From: Calditrichota bacterium
Lineage (GTDB): Bacteria; Zhuqueibacterota; Zhuqueibacteria; Thermofontimicrobiales; Thermofontimicrobiaceae
Direction: 5' to 3'
Assembly (NCBI GenBank): GCA_013152715.1
Contig: JAADFU010000096.1
Coordinates: forward strand, 1-35,148
DNA: 35,148 nt
Shown here: positions 15,674 through 24,870 of the stretch, piece by piece
Layout: each line of letters begins with the position of its first letter
Numbering within the stretch: the first letter of the stretch is position 1
Position numbers and translations under genes: made by a program
Notes under the pieces: model-generated
The model's input: only the letters and a program-made list of their open reading frames with translations
Told to the model about the DNA's origin: nothing
Database searches by the model: none

Positions 15674-17131
15674 ATGGTAGAAGAAAAAGAGGCTTTTATC
15701 GCCAATATCTTAAAAACGACGGATGCGATTATTGTCGCACTTTCGTTTGTGGCGTCATATTTTATAGATGACTTGATTCGTTCAATCACGAATTTTCAAG
15801 AGATGGCTTACGCGAGTGAGCCAACGTTTCAAGGATTTTTGTTTTTTTCCCAGAAGAATGCAATTTTGACCCTGGCAGTGATTCCGACGTGGCTGATTTT
15901 ATTGAACGCATTCAATGCCTATCGAGACTTTCGAACGCGTACATTTCTCAAGGAATTAACTAATATTGTTAAATCTGCGCTATTGTCAGTGCTTGTTTTC
16001 GGCAGCATTTTTTTTCTGTCACAAATGAAATATGCCAGTCGTCTTTATATCGGCGTATTCACTGTCACGACCGCTCTTGCTTTGATAATTGAGAAGCAAA
16101 TTTTATTTGCGTTACTCGATGCGATGCATGAGCGCGGGTTCAATCAGATCAACTTGCTCGTGGTTGGAACCGGAAAAAGAGCGCGGCGCTTTATTCGTGT
16201 CGTAAAAAGTCATTCCAATTGGGGCTTGCGAATTGTCGGTTTGATCGATGATGAACATGGAATGTACGGAAAAAAAATCGAAGGCTATCGCGTTCTTGGC
16301 CGTTTGCAGGATATCCCGTTTATTTTACACAGGAAAGTAGTCGATCGCGTTATTTTTGTTGTCCCCCGACTCTGGCTGCATCGACTGGACGATGTAATTT
16401 TAGCCTGCGAGCGCGAGGGAATCGCCACGTCGATTTCCATGGACTTATACGACTTACGCATCGCGAAAATCAAACAGACGAATTTTGAAGAGTTTCCGCT
16501 GTTAGAATTTGAGACGTTTCACGCCAATGAATGGCAGTTGTTCATAAAAAGAATCATGGATATTGTCATTTCTTTAATTATGCTGCTTTTGTTATCGCCG
16601 GTGCTTTTGATTACTGCCATTGCTATTAAATTGGAATCAAAGGGCCCTGTTCTTTTCAAGCAAACGCGTTCTGGTTTAAATGGACGAAAATTTACTTTGT
16701 ACAAATTTCGGTCAATGATAGTCGGCGCCGAGATGAAAAAGAAAATGCTGGAAAAGATGAACGAGATGGACGGCCCGGTTTTCAAAATAAAAAGAGATCC
16801 GCGAATCACCAGAGTCGGCAGGATCATTCGAAAGCTTAGCGTTGATGAACTACCTCAACTGTTCAACGTGTTAAAGGGCGACATGAGCATCGTGGGCCCG
16901 CGCCCCCCTTTACCGGTGGAAGTCGAAATGTACGAACTGTGGCAACGGCGCCGTCTCAGCTTAAAGCCAGGCCTGACTTGCATCTGGCAGGTCAGCGGAC
17001 GCAATAATGTCAATTTTGATCGCTGGATGGAAATGGACCTGGAGTATATCGATAGCTGGTCTTTGTGGTTGGATATCAAACTTTTGTTTAAAACCGTGTT
17101 CGTTGTTTCGTTCGGGTACGGCGCCAGCTAA
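15674..17131 (+). CDS. Polyprenyl-phosphate sugar-1-phosphate transferase (WbaP/WcaJ-type initiating enzyme)
   Basis: Membrane enzyme that starts the repeat unit by moving a sugar-1-phosphate from a nucleotide sugar to undecaprenyl phosphate. Four or five N-terminal membrane segments are followed by a Rossmann-like CoA-binding region (INLLVVGTGKRARRFIRVV). A re-entrant membrane helix (IMDIVISLIMLLLLSPVLLI) and the catalytic bac_transf domain come next, with K344-FRSM, V390-DELP (Asp391/Glu392) and SIVGPRPPLP, then LKPGLTCIWQVSGRN. The length of 485 is typical of the polyisoprenyl-phosphate hexose-1-P transferase family. GAGGGG lies 4 nt before the ATG. The transferred sugar cannot be read from sequence. 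Confidence 0.92.
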   Translation: MVEEKEAFIANILKTTDAIIVALSFVASYFIDDLIRSITNFQEMAYASEPTFQGFLFFSQKNAILTLAVIPTWLILLNAFNAYRDFRTRTFLKELTNIVKSALLSVLVFGSIFFLSQMKYASRLYIGVFTVTTALALIIEKQILFALLDAMHERGFNQINLLVVGTGKRARRFIRVVKSHSNWGLRIVGLIDDEHGMYGKKIEGYRVLGRLQDIPFILHRKVVDRVIFVVPRLWLHRLDDVILACEREGIATSISMDLYDLRIAKIKQTNFEEFPLLEFETFHANEWQLFIKRIMDIVISLIMLLLLSPVLLITAIAIKLESKGPVLFKQTRSGLNGRKFTLYKFRSMIVGAEMKKKMLEKMNEMDGPVFKIKRDPRITRVGRIIRKLSVDELPQLFNVLKGDMSIVGPRPPLPVEVEMYELWQRRRLSLKPGLTCIWQVSGRNNVNFDRWMEMDLEYIDSWSLWLDIKLLFKTVFVVSFGYGAS

Positions 17132-17192
17132 AAACCGGCAACATCAATTTGAAAAATAAAAAATTTTTAGCACTGCAACCGGGGAATCAACA

Positions 17193-18386
17193 ATGAGAAT
17201 TTTGATGATTGCGCCACAACCATTTTTTACGCCAAGAGGGACACCGCTGAGTGTGTTGCATCGGCTAAACACGCTTTCGAGTTTGGGACACAAGATTGAT
17301 CTGGTCACTTATCATATTGGTCAAACAATTCCCTTTGAAAATGTGACTTATCACCGGATTTTGAAAGTGCCTTTTGTCAAAAGCATTCAGGTCGGCCCGT
17401 CAAAACGCAAAATTATTGTTGATTTTTTTGTATTGATGAAATCGTGGGCGCTGTTGTTCAAAAATGATTACGATGTGATCCACACTCACGAAGAGGCTGG
17501 TTTTTTCGGCGTTTGGCTGGCGAAATGGTTCAAAACAGTTCATCTGTACGATATGCATTCTTCTTTGCCGCAGCAATTAACAAATTTCAAATTCACAAAA
17601 TTGAAATTTTTGATCAAAATATTCGCGTCGTTGGAAAATATGACCATCCAAAATTCTGAGGCGGTGATCACTATTTGCCCTGAACTTTTCAATTATGTGC
17701 ATGAAAAATGGCCTGAGAAAAAACAGGAATTGATCGAGAACGTGGCTGATAACAGTCTCGTTTTTAGCGAACCCGAGGTCGGTTCTGACGAAATCAGAAA
17801 AAAATATGATTTGGATTCTAAACAAATAATATTGTACGCCGGGACTTTTGAGCCTTATCAGGGTCTGGATTTGTTAATAGACGCCAGCAGGAATATTGTA
17901 AAAAAAACAGATCAGGCATTATTTGTGCTCGTCGGCGGGAATCCCGATCAGGTTGAAAAATACAAAACGATGGTAGAAAAAAATAACCTCTCACAATATT
18001 TTCGGTTTACGGGACAGGTGACGCCTGATTGGGTGCCCAAATTTGTCGAAATTGCGGACATACTGGTCACGCCGCGAATTGAAGGAAATAATACGCCGTT
18101 GAAAATTTATTCGTATTTGCGCTCAGGGAAGCCGATTGTCGCCACAAACCATACGACGCACACCCAAGTATTGAATCCTGATGTCGCGATGCTCACTGAG
18201 TGCACGCCCGAGTCGTTTTCCCAGGGGCTATTGAAAGTAATGCAGGACGAAAACTTGCAACAAAAGATTTCCAGGAATGCTAAAAAGTTGGCCGCCGAAA
18301 AATACAGCTTTGAAATTTATGTGAAAAAATTAAGCGGAATTTACGAGTATTTGAACAGTCGGCACGAAAGCGGAGAGAAAAATTAA
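17193..18386 (+). CDS. Glycosyltransferase family 4
   Basis: GT-B fold transferase, likely adding a sugar to the lipid-linked repeat unit on the cytoplasmic face. The N-terminal acceptor domain starts MRILMIAPQPFFTPRGTPLS, a pattern common in GT4 enzymes. The C-terminal donor domain shows ILYAGTFEPYQGLDLLIDA, LFVLVGGNPDQVEKY and, near the E-x7-E position, RIEGNNTPLKIYSYLRSGKPI. At 397 residues it is complete. The TAA overlaps the ATG of the next gene by one base (TAATG), indicating coupling to the amidotransferase gene. Donor and acceptor are unknown. Confidence 0.88.
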   Translation: MRILMIAPQPFFTPRGTPLSVLHRLNTLSSLGHKIDLVTYHIGQTIPFENVTYHRILKVPFVKSIQVGPSKRKIIVDFFVLMKSWALLFKNDYDVIHTHEEAGFFGVWLAKWFKTVHLYDMHSSLPQQLTNFKFTKLKFLIKIFASLENMTIQNSEAVITICPELFNYVHEKWPEKKQELIENVADNSLVFSEPEVGSDEIRKKYDLDSKQIILYAGTFEPYQGLDLLIDASRNIVKKTDQALFVLVGGNPDQVEKYKTMVEKNNLSQYFRFTGQVTPDWVPKFVEIADILVTPRIEGNNTPLKIYSYLRSGKPIVATNHTTHTQVLNPDVAMLTECTPESFSQGLLKVMQDENLQQKISRNAKKLAAEKYSFEIYVKKLSGIYEYLNSRHESGEKN

Positions 18387-20272
18387 TGTGCGGAATTTGC
18401 GGAGTTGTCCATACAAATTTTAGCCAGCGCGTCGAAGAAAGCCAACTCAGGCGAATGACCGACGCTATTGTGCACCGCGGACCTGACGACGAGGGAATTT
18501 ACGTCAAGCGGGAAGTCGGATTGGGAATGCGGCGTTTGAGTATTATTGATCTGGCGACGGGAAAACAGCCCATCTCCAACGAAACCGGTGACGTGTGGAT
18601 TGTTTTTAACGGAGAAATTTACAATCATCAGGAATTGCGCAAGGAATTGATCGCCAGGGGCCATCGCTTTGCCACCAAGGCAGACACGGAAAGCATCATT
18701 CACGCTTACGAGGAATACGGCGAGCGATGCGTGGAAAAACTGAATGGCATGTTTGCTTTTGCCATCTGGGATGAGAAAAAAAAATCGCTTTTTGTGGCGC
18801 GCGACCGCATCGGCATCAAGCCGCTGTATTATTTTTTCGATAAAAAACGATTCATTTTTGGCTCAGAAATAAAATCAATTTTGCAGGCGGGTGAAGTGCC
18901 GCGTCGCATCGATTTGCAGGCGCTGGACAATTTTTTGACATTTGAATATATTCCGGCGCCGTTGAGTGTTTTTCAGGACATTCGAAAATTGCCGCCCGGT
19001 CAAACTCTGACGCTGAAAGAAAATGAAATCTATTTGCGTTCTTATTGGAATCTGCAGATGGGGCAGGACGAATTTGATCCGCAAAGAACGCAGGAAAAAT
19101 TGGTCGAGGTTTTGCAGGATGCGGTAAAAATCCGTTTGATGAGTGATGTGCCTTTGGGCGCATTTTTGAGCGGCGGGATTGATTCCAGCACGATTGTGGC
19201 GCTCATGGCGCAGGTGATGAATCAGCCGGTGAAATCTTTTTCCATCGGATTTGAGGATCAAACGTACAATGAGCTCAACTACGCGCGGTTGATCGCCCAA
19301 AAATATCAGACGGAACATTTTGAATCCATCATCCGGCCAAATGCACTGGAGTTGATGGAGAGCTTAATTCATTTCCTGGATGAGCCGTTCGGCGATTTTT
19401 CCATTTTTCCGACTTACCTGGTTTCCAAAATGGCGCGTGAGCATGTGACGGTTGTGCTTTCCGGAGACGGCGGAGATGAGCTTTTCGGCGGCTACGATAC
19501 TTATTTGGCGCATCAAATTGCCAACAAATACGCAAAATTGCCAAGCTGGCTGAAAAAAGGAATGGTCAGGCCACTTGTTGATTCATTACCACCTTCGCCG
19601 AAAAAGAAGGGACTGATTAATCGCGCCAAGAGATTTGTGGAAGGCACAAAATTGCCGTCGCAATTGCAACACACGCGGTGGATGATTTTTTTACAGGATG
19701 CAGAACGGGAAATGCTTTACACACCGGAAATGAGGTCCGGTATGTCGGACGCCTCTCCGTATCAATTTATTTTGGATTATTTTGAGCATAGCGCGGCGCA
19801 AACAACTGATGAAGTAAATCAACAGATGTACGTGGATGTGAAAACTTATCTCGTGGATGATATTTTGGTGAAAGTCGATCGCATGAGCATGGCGACGTCG
19901 CTGGAGGCACGGGTTCCGTTTCTGGATCATCGCGTCGTAGAACTGGCGGCTTCTATCCCGGGCACCGCCAAATTGCAGGGCAAAAAATCGAAAGTGATTT
20001 TGAAAGAGGCAATGAGGAAATATCTGCCTGAAGAAATTTTATATCGCGGGAAAGAAGGATTCAGCATCCCCATCAAAAATTGGCTTAAAAATGAATTGAA
20101 AACGATGATGCTGGATTTACTGAATTCAGACAGAATTAAAGCAGAAGGATTTTTTGATTCTCGCTTTGTCGAGCGGCTCATTTCCGAACATTTGAGCGGC
20201 AAAGAGAACCACAGCCATCGGTTGTGGGCGCTGATGATGTTTGAAAAATGGAGCGATTTGTACATGAAATGA
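18386..20272 (+). CDS. asnB: AsnB-like glutamine-dependent amidotransferase, intact
   Basis: Class II glutamine amidotransferase joined to an ATP-dependent synthetase. The N-terminal Ntn domain is complete: Cys2 nucleophile in MCGICGVV, the Arg region MRRLSIID, the oxyanion motif FNGEIYN and the DTE motif in TKADTESIIHAY. The synthetase domain has the PPi-loop S262-GGIDSS and SGDGGDELFGG. At 628 residues it is longer than housekeeping AsnB (about 554) and close in length and style to the amidotransferases found in exopolysaccharide/exosortase loci. In O-antigen clusters such enzymes (WbpS type) amidate uronic acids. With a UDP-GlcA 4-epimerase nearby that role is attractive, but asparagine synthesis cannot be excluded. 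Confidence 0.88.
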   Translation: MCGICGVVHTNFSQRVEESQLRRMTDAIVHRGPDDEGIYVKREVGLGMRRLSIIDLATGKQPISNETGDVWIVFNGEIYNHQELRKELIARGHRFATKADTESIIHAYEEYGERCVEKLNGMFAFAIWDEKKKSLFVARDRIGIKPLYYFFDKKRFIFGSEIKSILQAGEVPRRIDLQALDNFLTFEYIPAPLSVFQDIRKLPPGQTLTLKENEIYLRSYWNLQMGQDEFDPQRTQEKLVEVLQDAVKIRLMSDVPLGAFLSGGIDSSTIVALMAQVMNQPVKSFSIGFEDQTYNELNYARLIAQKYQTEHFESIIRPNALELMESLIHFLDEPFGDFSIFPTYLVSKMAREHVTVVLSGDGGDELFGGYDTYLAHQIANKYAKLPSWLKKGMVRPLVDSLPPSPKKKGLINRAKRFVEGTKLPSQLQHTRWMIFLQDAEREMLYTPEMRSGMSDASPYQFILDYFEHSAAQTTDEVNQQMYVDVKTYLVDDILVKVDRMSMATSLEARVPFLDHRVVELAASIPGTAKLQGKKSKVILKEAMRKYLPEEILYRGKEGFSIPIKNWLKNELKTMMLDLLNSDRIKAEGFFDSRFVERLISEHLSGKENHSHRLWALMMFEKWSDLYMK

Positions 20273-20300
20273 TGAGTCAATGACTGATGTGGAGAGGTAA

Positions 20301-21977
20301 ATGCAAAGAAATTTGAAAAAAATGAGCGATGAGAAATATGATCTGGTTGTCATTGGCGCCGGAATTTATGGCGCAGCGACGGCCTGGGACGCGACATTGC
20401 GGGGATTAAAAGTAGCGTTGATTGACAAAGGCGATTTCGGAGGCGCGACTTCGGCGAATAGTCTGAAAATTATTCACGGCGGACTGCGTTATTTGCAGCA
20501 ATTTGACGTCAAACGAATGCGCGAGTCAATCCGGGAAAGAAAAATTTTAATGTACATTGCGCCTAATTTTGTCCATCCGCTGCCGATTTTGATGCCGACG
20601 TATAGTTGGAAATTAAAAAGCAGACCGGCGTTGGCGCTGGCTTTGCTGGCAAATGATATCGTTGGCTTTGATCGCAATGGTCTCGCGGATCCGCACAAGT
20701 ATATGCCGCTCAGCAAAACCATGTCGCCGAAAAAGTTGAAAGAACTCATTCCCGGTTATGATAAATACAATTTGAACGGCGGCGCCTTGTGGTACGATTG
20801 CCAATGTTACAATACAGAGCGACTTTTATTGCATTACGTTATTTCTGCGGCGAATAAAGGCGCTGTGGTAGCAAATTATGTGAAAGCTAGCGGTTTCGTT
20901 CTGGAGAATGATCGAATTGCCGGCGTCAAAGTTCACGACATGATCTCCGGGGATGATTTTGTCATCCGGACAAACATGGTGATAAACGATGCCGGTCCCT
21001 GGGTGGACAAAATTCTGGCAGATCTGAACGGAAGAACTCCTCGGAAAAAATTCAATTTATCGACAGCGATGAATATTGTCGTCAATCGCGATATTATGGG
21101 GCAATATGCAGCCGGCTTGTCGGGACCGTACCGCCATGTTTTTGAGGACGGCCGAGAATACCGCGCCCATCGGATTTTATTTTTCGCCCCCTGGCGCGGG
21201 AAGACGATCATCGGCACCAATCATCGCCCTTACTACGGCGATCAAGATAAATTTAAAATTACCGAGGAAGAAATAGCGTCGTTTCTGGCGGATGTGAATG
21301 AAGCATATCCGACGGCAAAAATCAAGCGCGAAGAAGTCACTTATTTTTACGGCGGGTTTTTGCCCATGGATGGCACTAATCCTAAAACCGGCGAAGTACA
21401 ACTGATGCGTCATTATAAAATTTTTGACCATTACAAAGAAGATAAAATTCAGGGGTTGATTACTGCCATCGGCGTGAAATACACGACAGCGCGGGATGTG
21501 GCGAAAAAGACGGTGGATTTTGTGTTTAAAAAAATGGGAAAAAAGTCGCCGCTCAGCCATACGGACAGAATTCGGCTTTACGGCGGTGAGATTGACATGT
21601 TCGAAGATTTTGTGAATGAGCGAAGCGAGCAACTCGCCGAAAAACTCGACCGCAGAGTGGTCGCTCATTTGAGCCACAACTACGGCTCTGCCATGGACGA
21701 AATTCTCGAATACGAACGCGAAGGTGAAGAAAATTTGCGGAAGCTTGACGGATCGGATGAAGTTTTGCGCGCTGAGGTGATTCACGCCGTGAGGAAAGAA
21801 ATGGCGCAAAAGTTAGCCGATGTCATTTTACGCCGGACAGACCTTGGCTCTGCCGGCCATCCGGGGGAGGAAGCTGTCGCCGAAGCGGCGGAAATCATGG
21901 CCAAAGAACTAGGCTGGTCAAAGGAAAAAAAAGAGACGGAAATTCAGGAAGTTGAGCAAATTTACATTCCGGCTTAA
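20301..21977 (+). CDS. glpD: FAD-dependent glycerol-3-phosphate dehydrogenase family protein
   Basis: Flavoprotein oxidising glycerol-3-phosphate to dihydroxyacetone phosphate, normally feeding electrons to quinone. The N-terminal FAD-binding motif is VVIGAGIYGAATAWDATLRG. GlpD-type segments follow: GATSANSLKIIHGGLRYLQQ, NTERLLLHYVISAANKGA and FFAPWRGKTIIGTNH. A C-terminal DAO_C-like helical domain includes DEVLRAEVIHAVRKEMAQKL and RRTDLG. At 558 residues it is slightly longer than E. coli GlpD (501). GGAGAGG lies 3 nt before the ATG. It is unusual inside a polysaccharide locus and may serve a glycerol-phosphate or related substituent; it could also be a paralogue with another 2-hydroxyacid or sugar-phosphate substrate. 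Confidence 0.82.
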   Translation: MQRNLKKMSDEKYDLVVIGAGIYGAATAWDATLRGLKVALIDKGDFGGATSANSLKIIHGGLRYLQQFDVKRMRESIRERKILMYIAPNFVHPLPILMPTYSWKLKSRPALALALLANDIVGFDRNGLADPHKYMPLSKTMSPKKLKELIPGYDKYNLNGGALWYDCQCYNTERLLLHYVISAANKGAVVANYVKASGFVLENDRIAGVKVHDMISGDDFVIRTNMVINDAGPWVDKILADLNGRTPRKKFNLSTAMNIVVNRDIMGQYAAGLSGPYRHVFEDGREYRAHRILFFAPWRGKTIIGTNHRPYYGDQDKFKITEEEIASFLADVNEAYPTAKIKREEVTYFYGGFLPMDGTNPKTGEVQLMRHYKIFDHYKEDKIQGLITAIGVKYTTARDVAKKTVDFVFKKMGKKSPLSHTDRIRLYGGEIDMFEDFVNERSEQLAEKLDRRVVAHLSHNYGSAMDEILEYEREGEENLRKLDGSDEVLRAEVIHAVRKEMAQKLADVILRRTDLGSAGHPGEEAVAEAAEIMAKELGWSKEKKETEIQEVEQIYIPA

Positions 21978-22022
21978 AAATATTCGGATTTTCCAATCAA
22001 TAAAATCGAGGCACAAAAAAAT

Positions 22023-23009
22023 ATGAACAAAACAGTATTGGTGACCGGCGCGACCGGATTTACAGGCGGACATCTGGCTGAAGAATTGGTAAAAAAAGGC
22101 TACCGTGTCAAAGCGTTGGCGCTGCCCGGGCAGGATAGGAGTAAATTGGACAAATTGGGCGTTGAAGTTGTGATTGGCGATTTGACGAAAAAAGAGACCC
22201 TGGCTTCCGCGGTGAAGGATGCAGAGATTGTTTTTCACATTGCGGCAATTTTTCGCGAGCAGGATGTACCGCGCCATCTGTTTTTTGACGTGAATGTGGG
22301 CGGAACGAAAAATTTGTTGGAGAGCGCGCTGGATGCCGGAGTGAAACGGTTTGTTCATTGCAGCACGGTTGGCGTGCAGGGTGAAATCAAAAATCCTCCG
22401 GCAAAAGAAGAAGATCCGTACAATCCGCTGGACTATTACCAGGAATCAAAAGTTCAGGGAGAGAAATTAGCGTTACAATTTTTCAGAGAACATGACATCG
22501 AAGGCGTGGTTTTCAGGCCGGTGGGAATTTACGGCCCCGGCGATACGCGTTTTTTGAAAATTTTCAAATTTGTGAACAGCGGAAAGTTTCGCATGATCGG
22601 CAGCGGGAACGTGCTCTATCATTTAACTTATGTGAAAGATTTGGTGCAGGGCATCATTCTCTGCGGGGAGAAGAAAGAGGCTGTCGGGGAAGTTTTTACG
22701 CTGGGCGGAAATGAGTACGTGACATTGAATGAATATGTGAAGATTCTGGCGGAGGTTTTGGGCGTGCCTGAGCCGAAAAAGAGGGTACCCCTGTTGCCGG
22801 TCTGGATTGCTGCTGTTTTGTGCGAGGCGGCGTGTTATCCTTTTCGCATTCATCCGCCACTTTATCGCCGGAGACTGGAGTTTTTCACCAAAGACCGAGC
22901 GTTTGATATTTCTAAAGCAAAGCGGCTATTGGGCTATAATCCGCAAGTTTCCTTAAGAGAAGGTTTGAAGATTACCGCTGATTGGTATCAAGAAAACAAT
23001 CTACTTTAA
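22023..23009 (+). CDS. Extended SDR, NAD-dependent epimerase/dehydratase or dihydroflavonol-reductase-like
   Basis: Nucleotide-sugar or other small-molecule SDR of 328 residues. The NAD-binding motif is T8-GATGFTG, the Asp motif VVIGDLTKKE, and the catalytic pair Y139-QES-K143. The sequence style (VFHIAAIFREQDVPRHLFFDVNV, then FRPVGIYGPGD) is closer to the 3-beta-HSD/HpnA/dihydroflavonol-reductase branch than to GalE, so the substrate need not be a sugar nucleotide. CGAGG lies 11 nt before the ATG. It follows the GlpD-like gene by 45 bp and precedes the membrane fusion protein by 18 bp. Confidence 0.78.
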   Translation: MNKTVLVTGATGFTGGHLAEELVKKGYRVKALALPGQDRSKLDKLGVEVVIGDLTKKETLASAVKDAEIVFHIAAIFREQDVPRHLFFDVNVGGTKNLLESALDAGVKRFVHCSTVGVQGEIKNPPAKEEDPYNPLDYYQESKVQGEKLALQFFREHDIEGVVFRPVGIYGPGDTRFLKIFKFVNSGKFRMIGSGNVLYHLTYVKDLVQGIILCGEKKEAVGEVFTLGGNEYVTLNEYVKILAEVLGVPEPKKRVPLLPVWIAAVLCEAACYPFRIHPPLYRRRLEFFTKDRAFDISKAKRLLGYNPQVSLREGLKITADWYQENNLL

Positions 23010-23027
23010 TTTTAATAGAGAAAATCT

Positions 23028-24839
23028 ATGGCAAAAGAAAGAACGACATTAAGCAAAGACCAGATGGCAAAGAAAAGTCCGCGCCGGCATCTTTTCACAT
23101 TGATCAAGGGAATCATCAGTGCAGCGTTGATTTACTATTTGTTGAACCGAACGAATCTGTCCGAAATTTGGGCGGCGGTTAAGTCTGCGGATCCGTGGAT
23201 TTTGCTGCTGTCATTTTCGCTGCACGCGGTGGGATATTACGCCAGCGCTTATCGTTGGCGGGTACTTGCCCTGGCGCAGGAGATGGATTTGCCGGTCTCT
23301 TATCTGGTTGAATCTTACGCGGTGGCGATGTTTTTCAATAACATTTTGCCGTCCACCATTGGCGGAGACGCGGTTCGCGCTTACGATTCCTGGCGAAAAG
23401 GATTTCCGAAATTGAAATCCATCGCCACTGTCGGCGTGGAGCGATTTATCGGTATGTTTGCGTTAGTAGTTTTTGCCATCATCGCGGTGGCGTTGACGCG
23501 GGAAATCGGCCAGCATGTGCCGTTGTTGTGGCTGTGGGTCGTTCTGTGTTTTGTCCTGATGTGGCTTGTTTTGCAGGGAATTTTTCTACAACAGGGAAAA
23601 GCGCGAATTTTGGCAAAAATTTTTAACCTTCCGGGATTCGGCATTTTTCGAAAAATTGTGAATAAATTCTCCGGAGCATTTGTCAATTTAAGAGGAAAAA
23701 ACAAAGCGTTGGTAGTTTCGCTGCTGCTTTCTTTGCTTTTACAAATCAATGTGATTTTTCACTATTTTTTGATTTCCCGAGCCATGGGATTGCATGTTCC
23801 ATTTATGAAATTCTGGATTATTATCCCCATCGCTTTGTTTTTGCAAATGATACCGCTTTCCATCAATGGCATCGGTATCCGGGAAAACTTGTTTGTTTTC
23901 TTGCTGGGATTGTACGGCGTGACCACGGCGCAGGCGATCGCTTTTTCCTGGATCGCTTACGCCATGATTTTAGCGTTGGGAATTTTTGGCGGTGTTTTAT
24001 ATATTTTTAGAAAAGAAGGAAAAATTGATAAAACTTTTTTGGAAAAGGAGAGCGAAATGGCAACAACCGAAACCAAGACCAGAGAGGAAATTTTAGATAC
24101 GCAGAAAGAGCTGCTTGATCAAAAAACATCGGCAATGGCAAAGTATCAGGAACTCGTTTTAGGAAAAAAAGGCTTGTGGAATTTGTTAAAGTTTGAATTG
24201 GTAATGACGTTGACAAGTTGGGTTCCTGGCGCGCTGGGCCTTGTTTTGAGAAAAAAGCTTTACCCGCTCATTTTGGGAAGTTGCGGCAGAAATGTTGTTT
24301 TTGGCGTCAACATTGCTATTCGGCATCCGCACAAAATTCATATCGGCGATAATGTGGTAATTGACGACCACTGCGTTTTGGATGCGAAAGGCGACGGCAA
24401 CAAAGGGATAAAAATCGGCAATGGTGTTTTCGTCGGAAGAAATACAATTTTGACATGTCATGACGGCGACATTATTTTGGAAGATAATGTGAATATTGGC
24501 TTTAATTGTGTGATTTCTTCGTTGGGATCCATTGTGATCAAAGAAAATCATCTCATGGCAGCGTTTTGCTATTTAGTGGGCGGAGATCATGTCGCCGACC
24601 GAACCGATGTGCCTGTATTGTATCAGGGACGGACGGCCACCGGGATTGTGCTGGAAGAAAATATCTGGCTCGGCGCTGGTGTGGCTATTTTGGACGGCTC
24701 TCACGTGGGAAGAGATTCGATTATCGGCGCTCATGCGGTGGTGAACGGAAATATTGATCCTTATTCCATCGCCGTGGGTATTCCCGCCAAAACAATCCGC
24801 GATCGCAGGAAGAATGGGGAAAACAAAAAGGAAAAATAA
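23028..24839 (+). CDS. AglD-like (LPG_synthase_TM) membrane protein fused to hexapeptide acyltransferase
   Basis: Residues about 20-330 form a multi-helix lysylphosphatidylglycerol-synthase-TM/AglD-like domain: PWILLLSFSLHAVGYYASAY, MFFNNILPSTIGGDAVRAY and QMIPLSINGIGIRENLFVF are typical. Such proteins are linked to lipid-linked-sugar processes or flipping. Residues 344-603 form a complete left-handed beta-helix acyltransferase (HPHKIHIGDNVVIDDHCVLD, ending IAVGIPAKTIRDRR). The two parts are in one open frame. At the junction the ATG at 24057 (residue 344) has AAGGAG at 24045-24050 with 6-nt spacing, a near-ideal internal start. The acyltransferase may therefore also be made separately, and in many genomes such proteins are separate. 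Whether the fusion is functional or a lost stop codon is not settled. Confidence 0.82.
   Translation: MAKERTTLSKDQMAKKSPRRHLFTLIKGIISAALIYYLLNRTNLSEIWAAVKSADPWILLLSFSLHAVGYYASAYRWRVLALAQEMDLPVSYLVESYAVAMFFNNILPSTIGGDAVRAYDSWRKGFPKLKSIATVGVERFIGMFALVVFAIIAVALTREIGQHVPLLWLWVVLCFVLMWLVLQGIFLQQGKARILAKIFNLPGFGIFRKIVNKFSGAFVNLRGKNKALVVSLLLSLLLQINVIFHYFLISRAMGLHVPFMKFWIIIPIALFLQMIPLSINGIGIRENLFVFLLGLYGVTTAQAIAFSWIAYAMILALGIFGGVLYIFRKEGKIDKTFLEKESEMATTETKTREEILDTQKELLDQKTSAMAKYQELVLGKKGLWNLLKFELVMTLTSWVPGALGLVLRKKLYPLILGSCGRNVVFGVNIAIRHPHKIHIGDNVVIDDHCVLDAKGDGNKGIKIGNGVFVGRNTILTCHDGDIILEDNVNIGFNCVISSLGSIVIKENHLMAAFCYLVGGDHVADRTDVPVLYQGRTATGIVLEENIWLGAGVAILDGSHVGRDSIIGAHAVVNGNIDPYSIAVGIPAKTIRDRRKNGENKKEK
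24045..24059 (+). promoter_or_regulatory. Internal ribosome-binding site and start codon at the domain junction
   Basis: AAGGAG followed after 6 nt by an in-frame ATG lies exactly between the AglD-like and acyltransferase domains. It would give a free acyltransferase of 260 residues starting MATTETKTREEIL. Confidence 0.6.
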
Positions 24840-24870
24840 TAAAAATGGAAATTCTTTTTAGGAGCTGGAG

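Noticed and set aside
21177-21809. 210-codon minus-strand frame inside the GlpD-like gene
   Set aside because: The forward GlpD protein is complete and motif-rich, and the reverse product is compositionally odd with no known domain.
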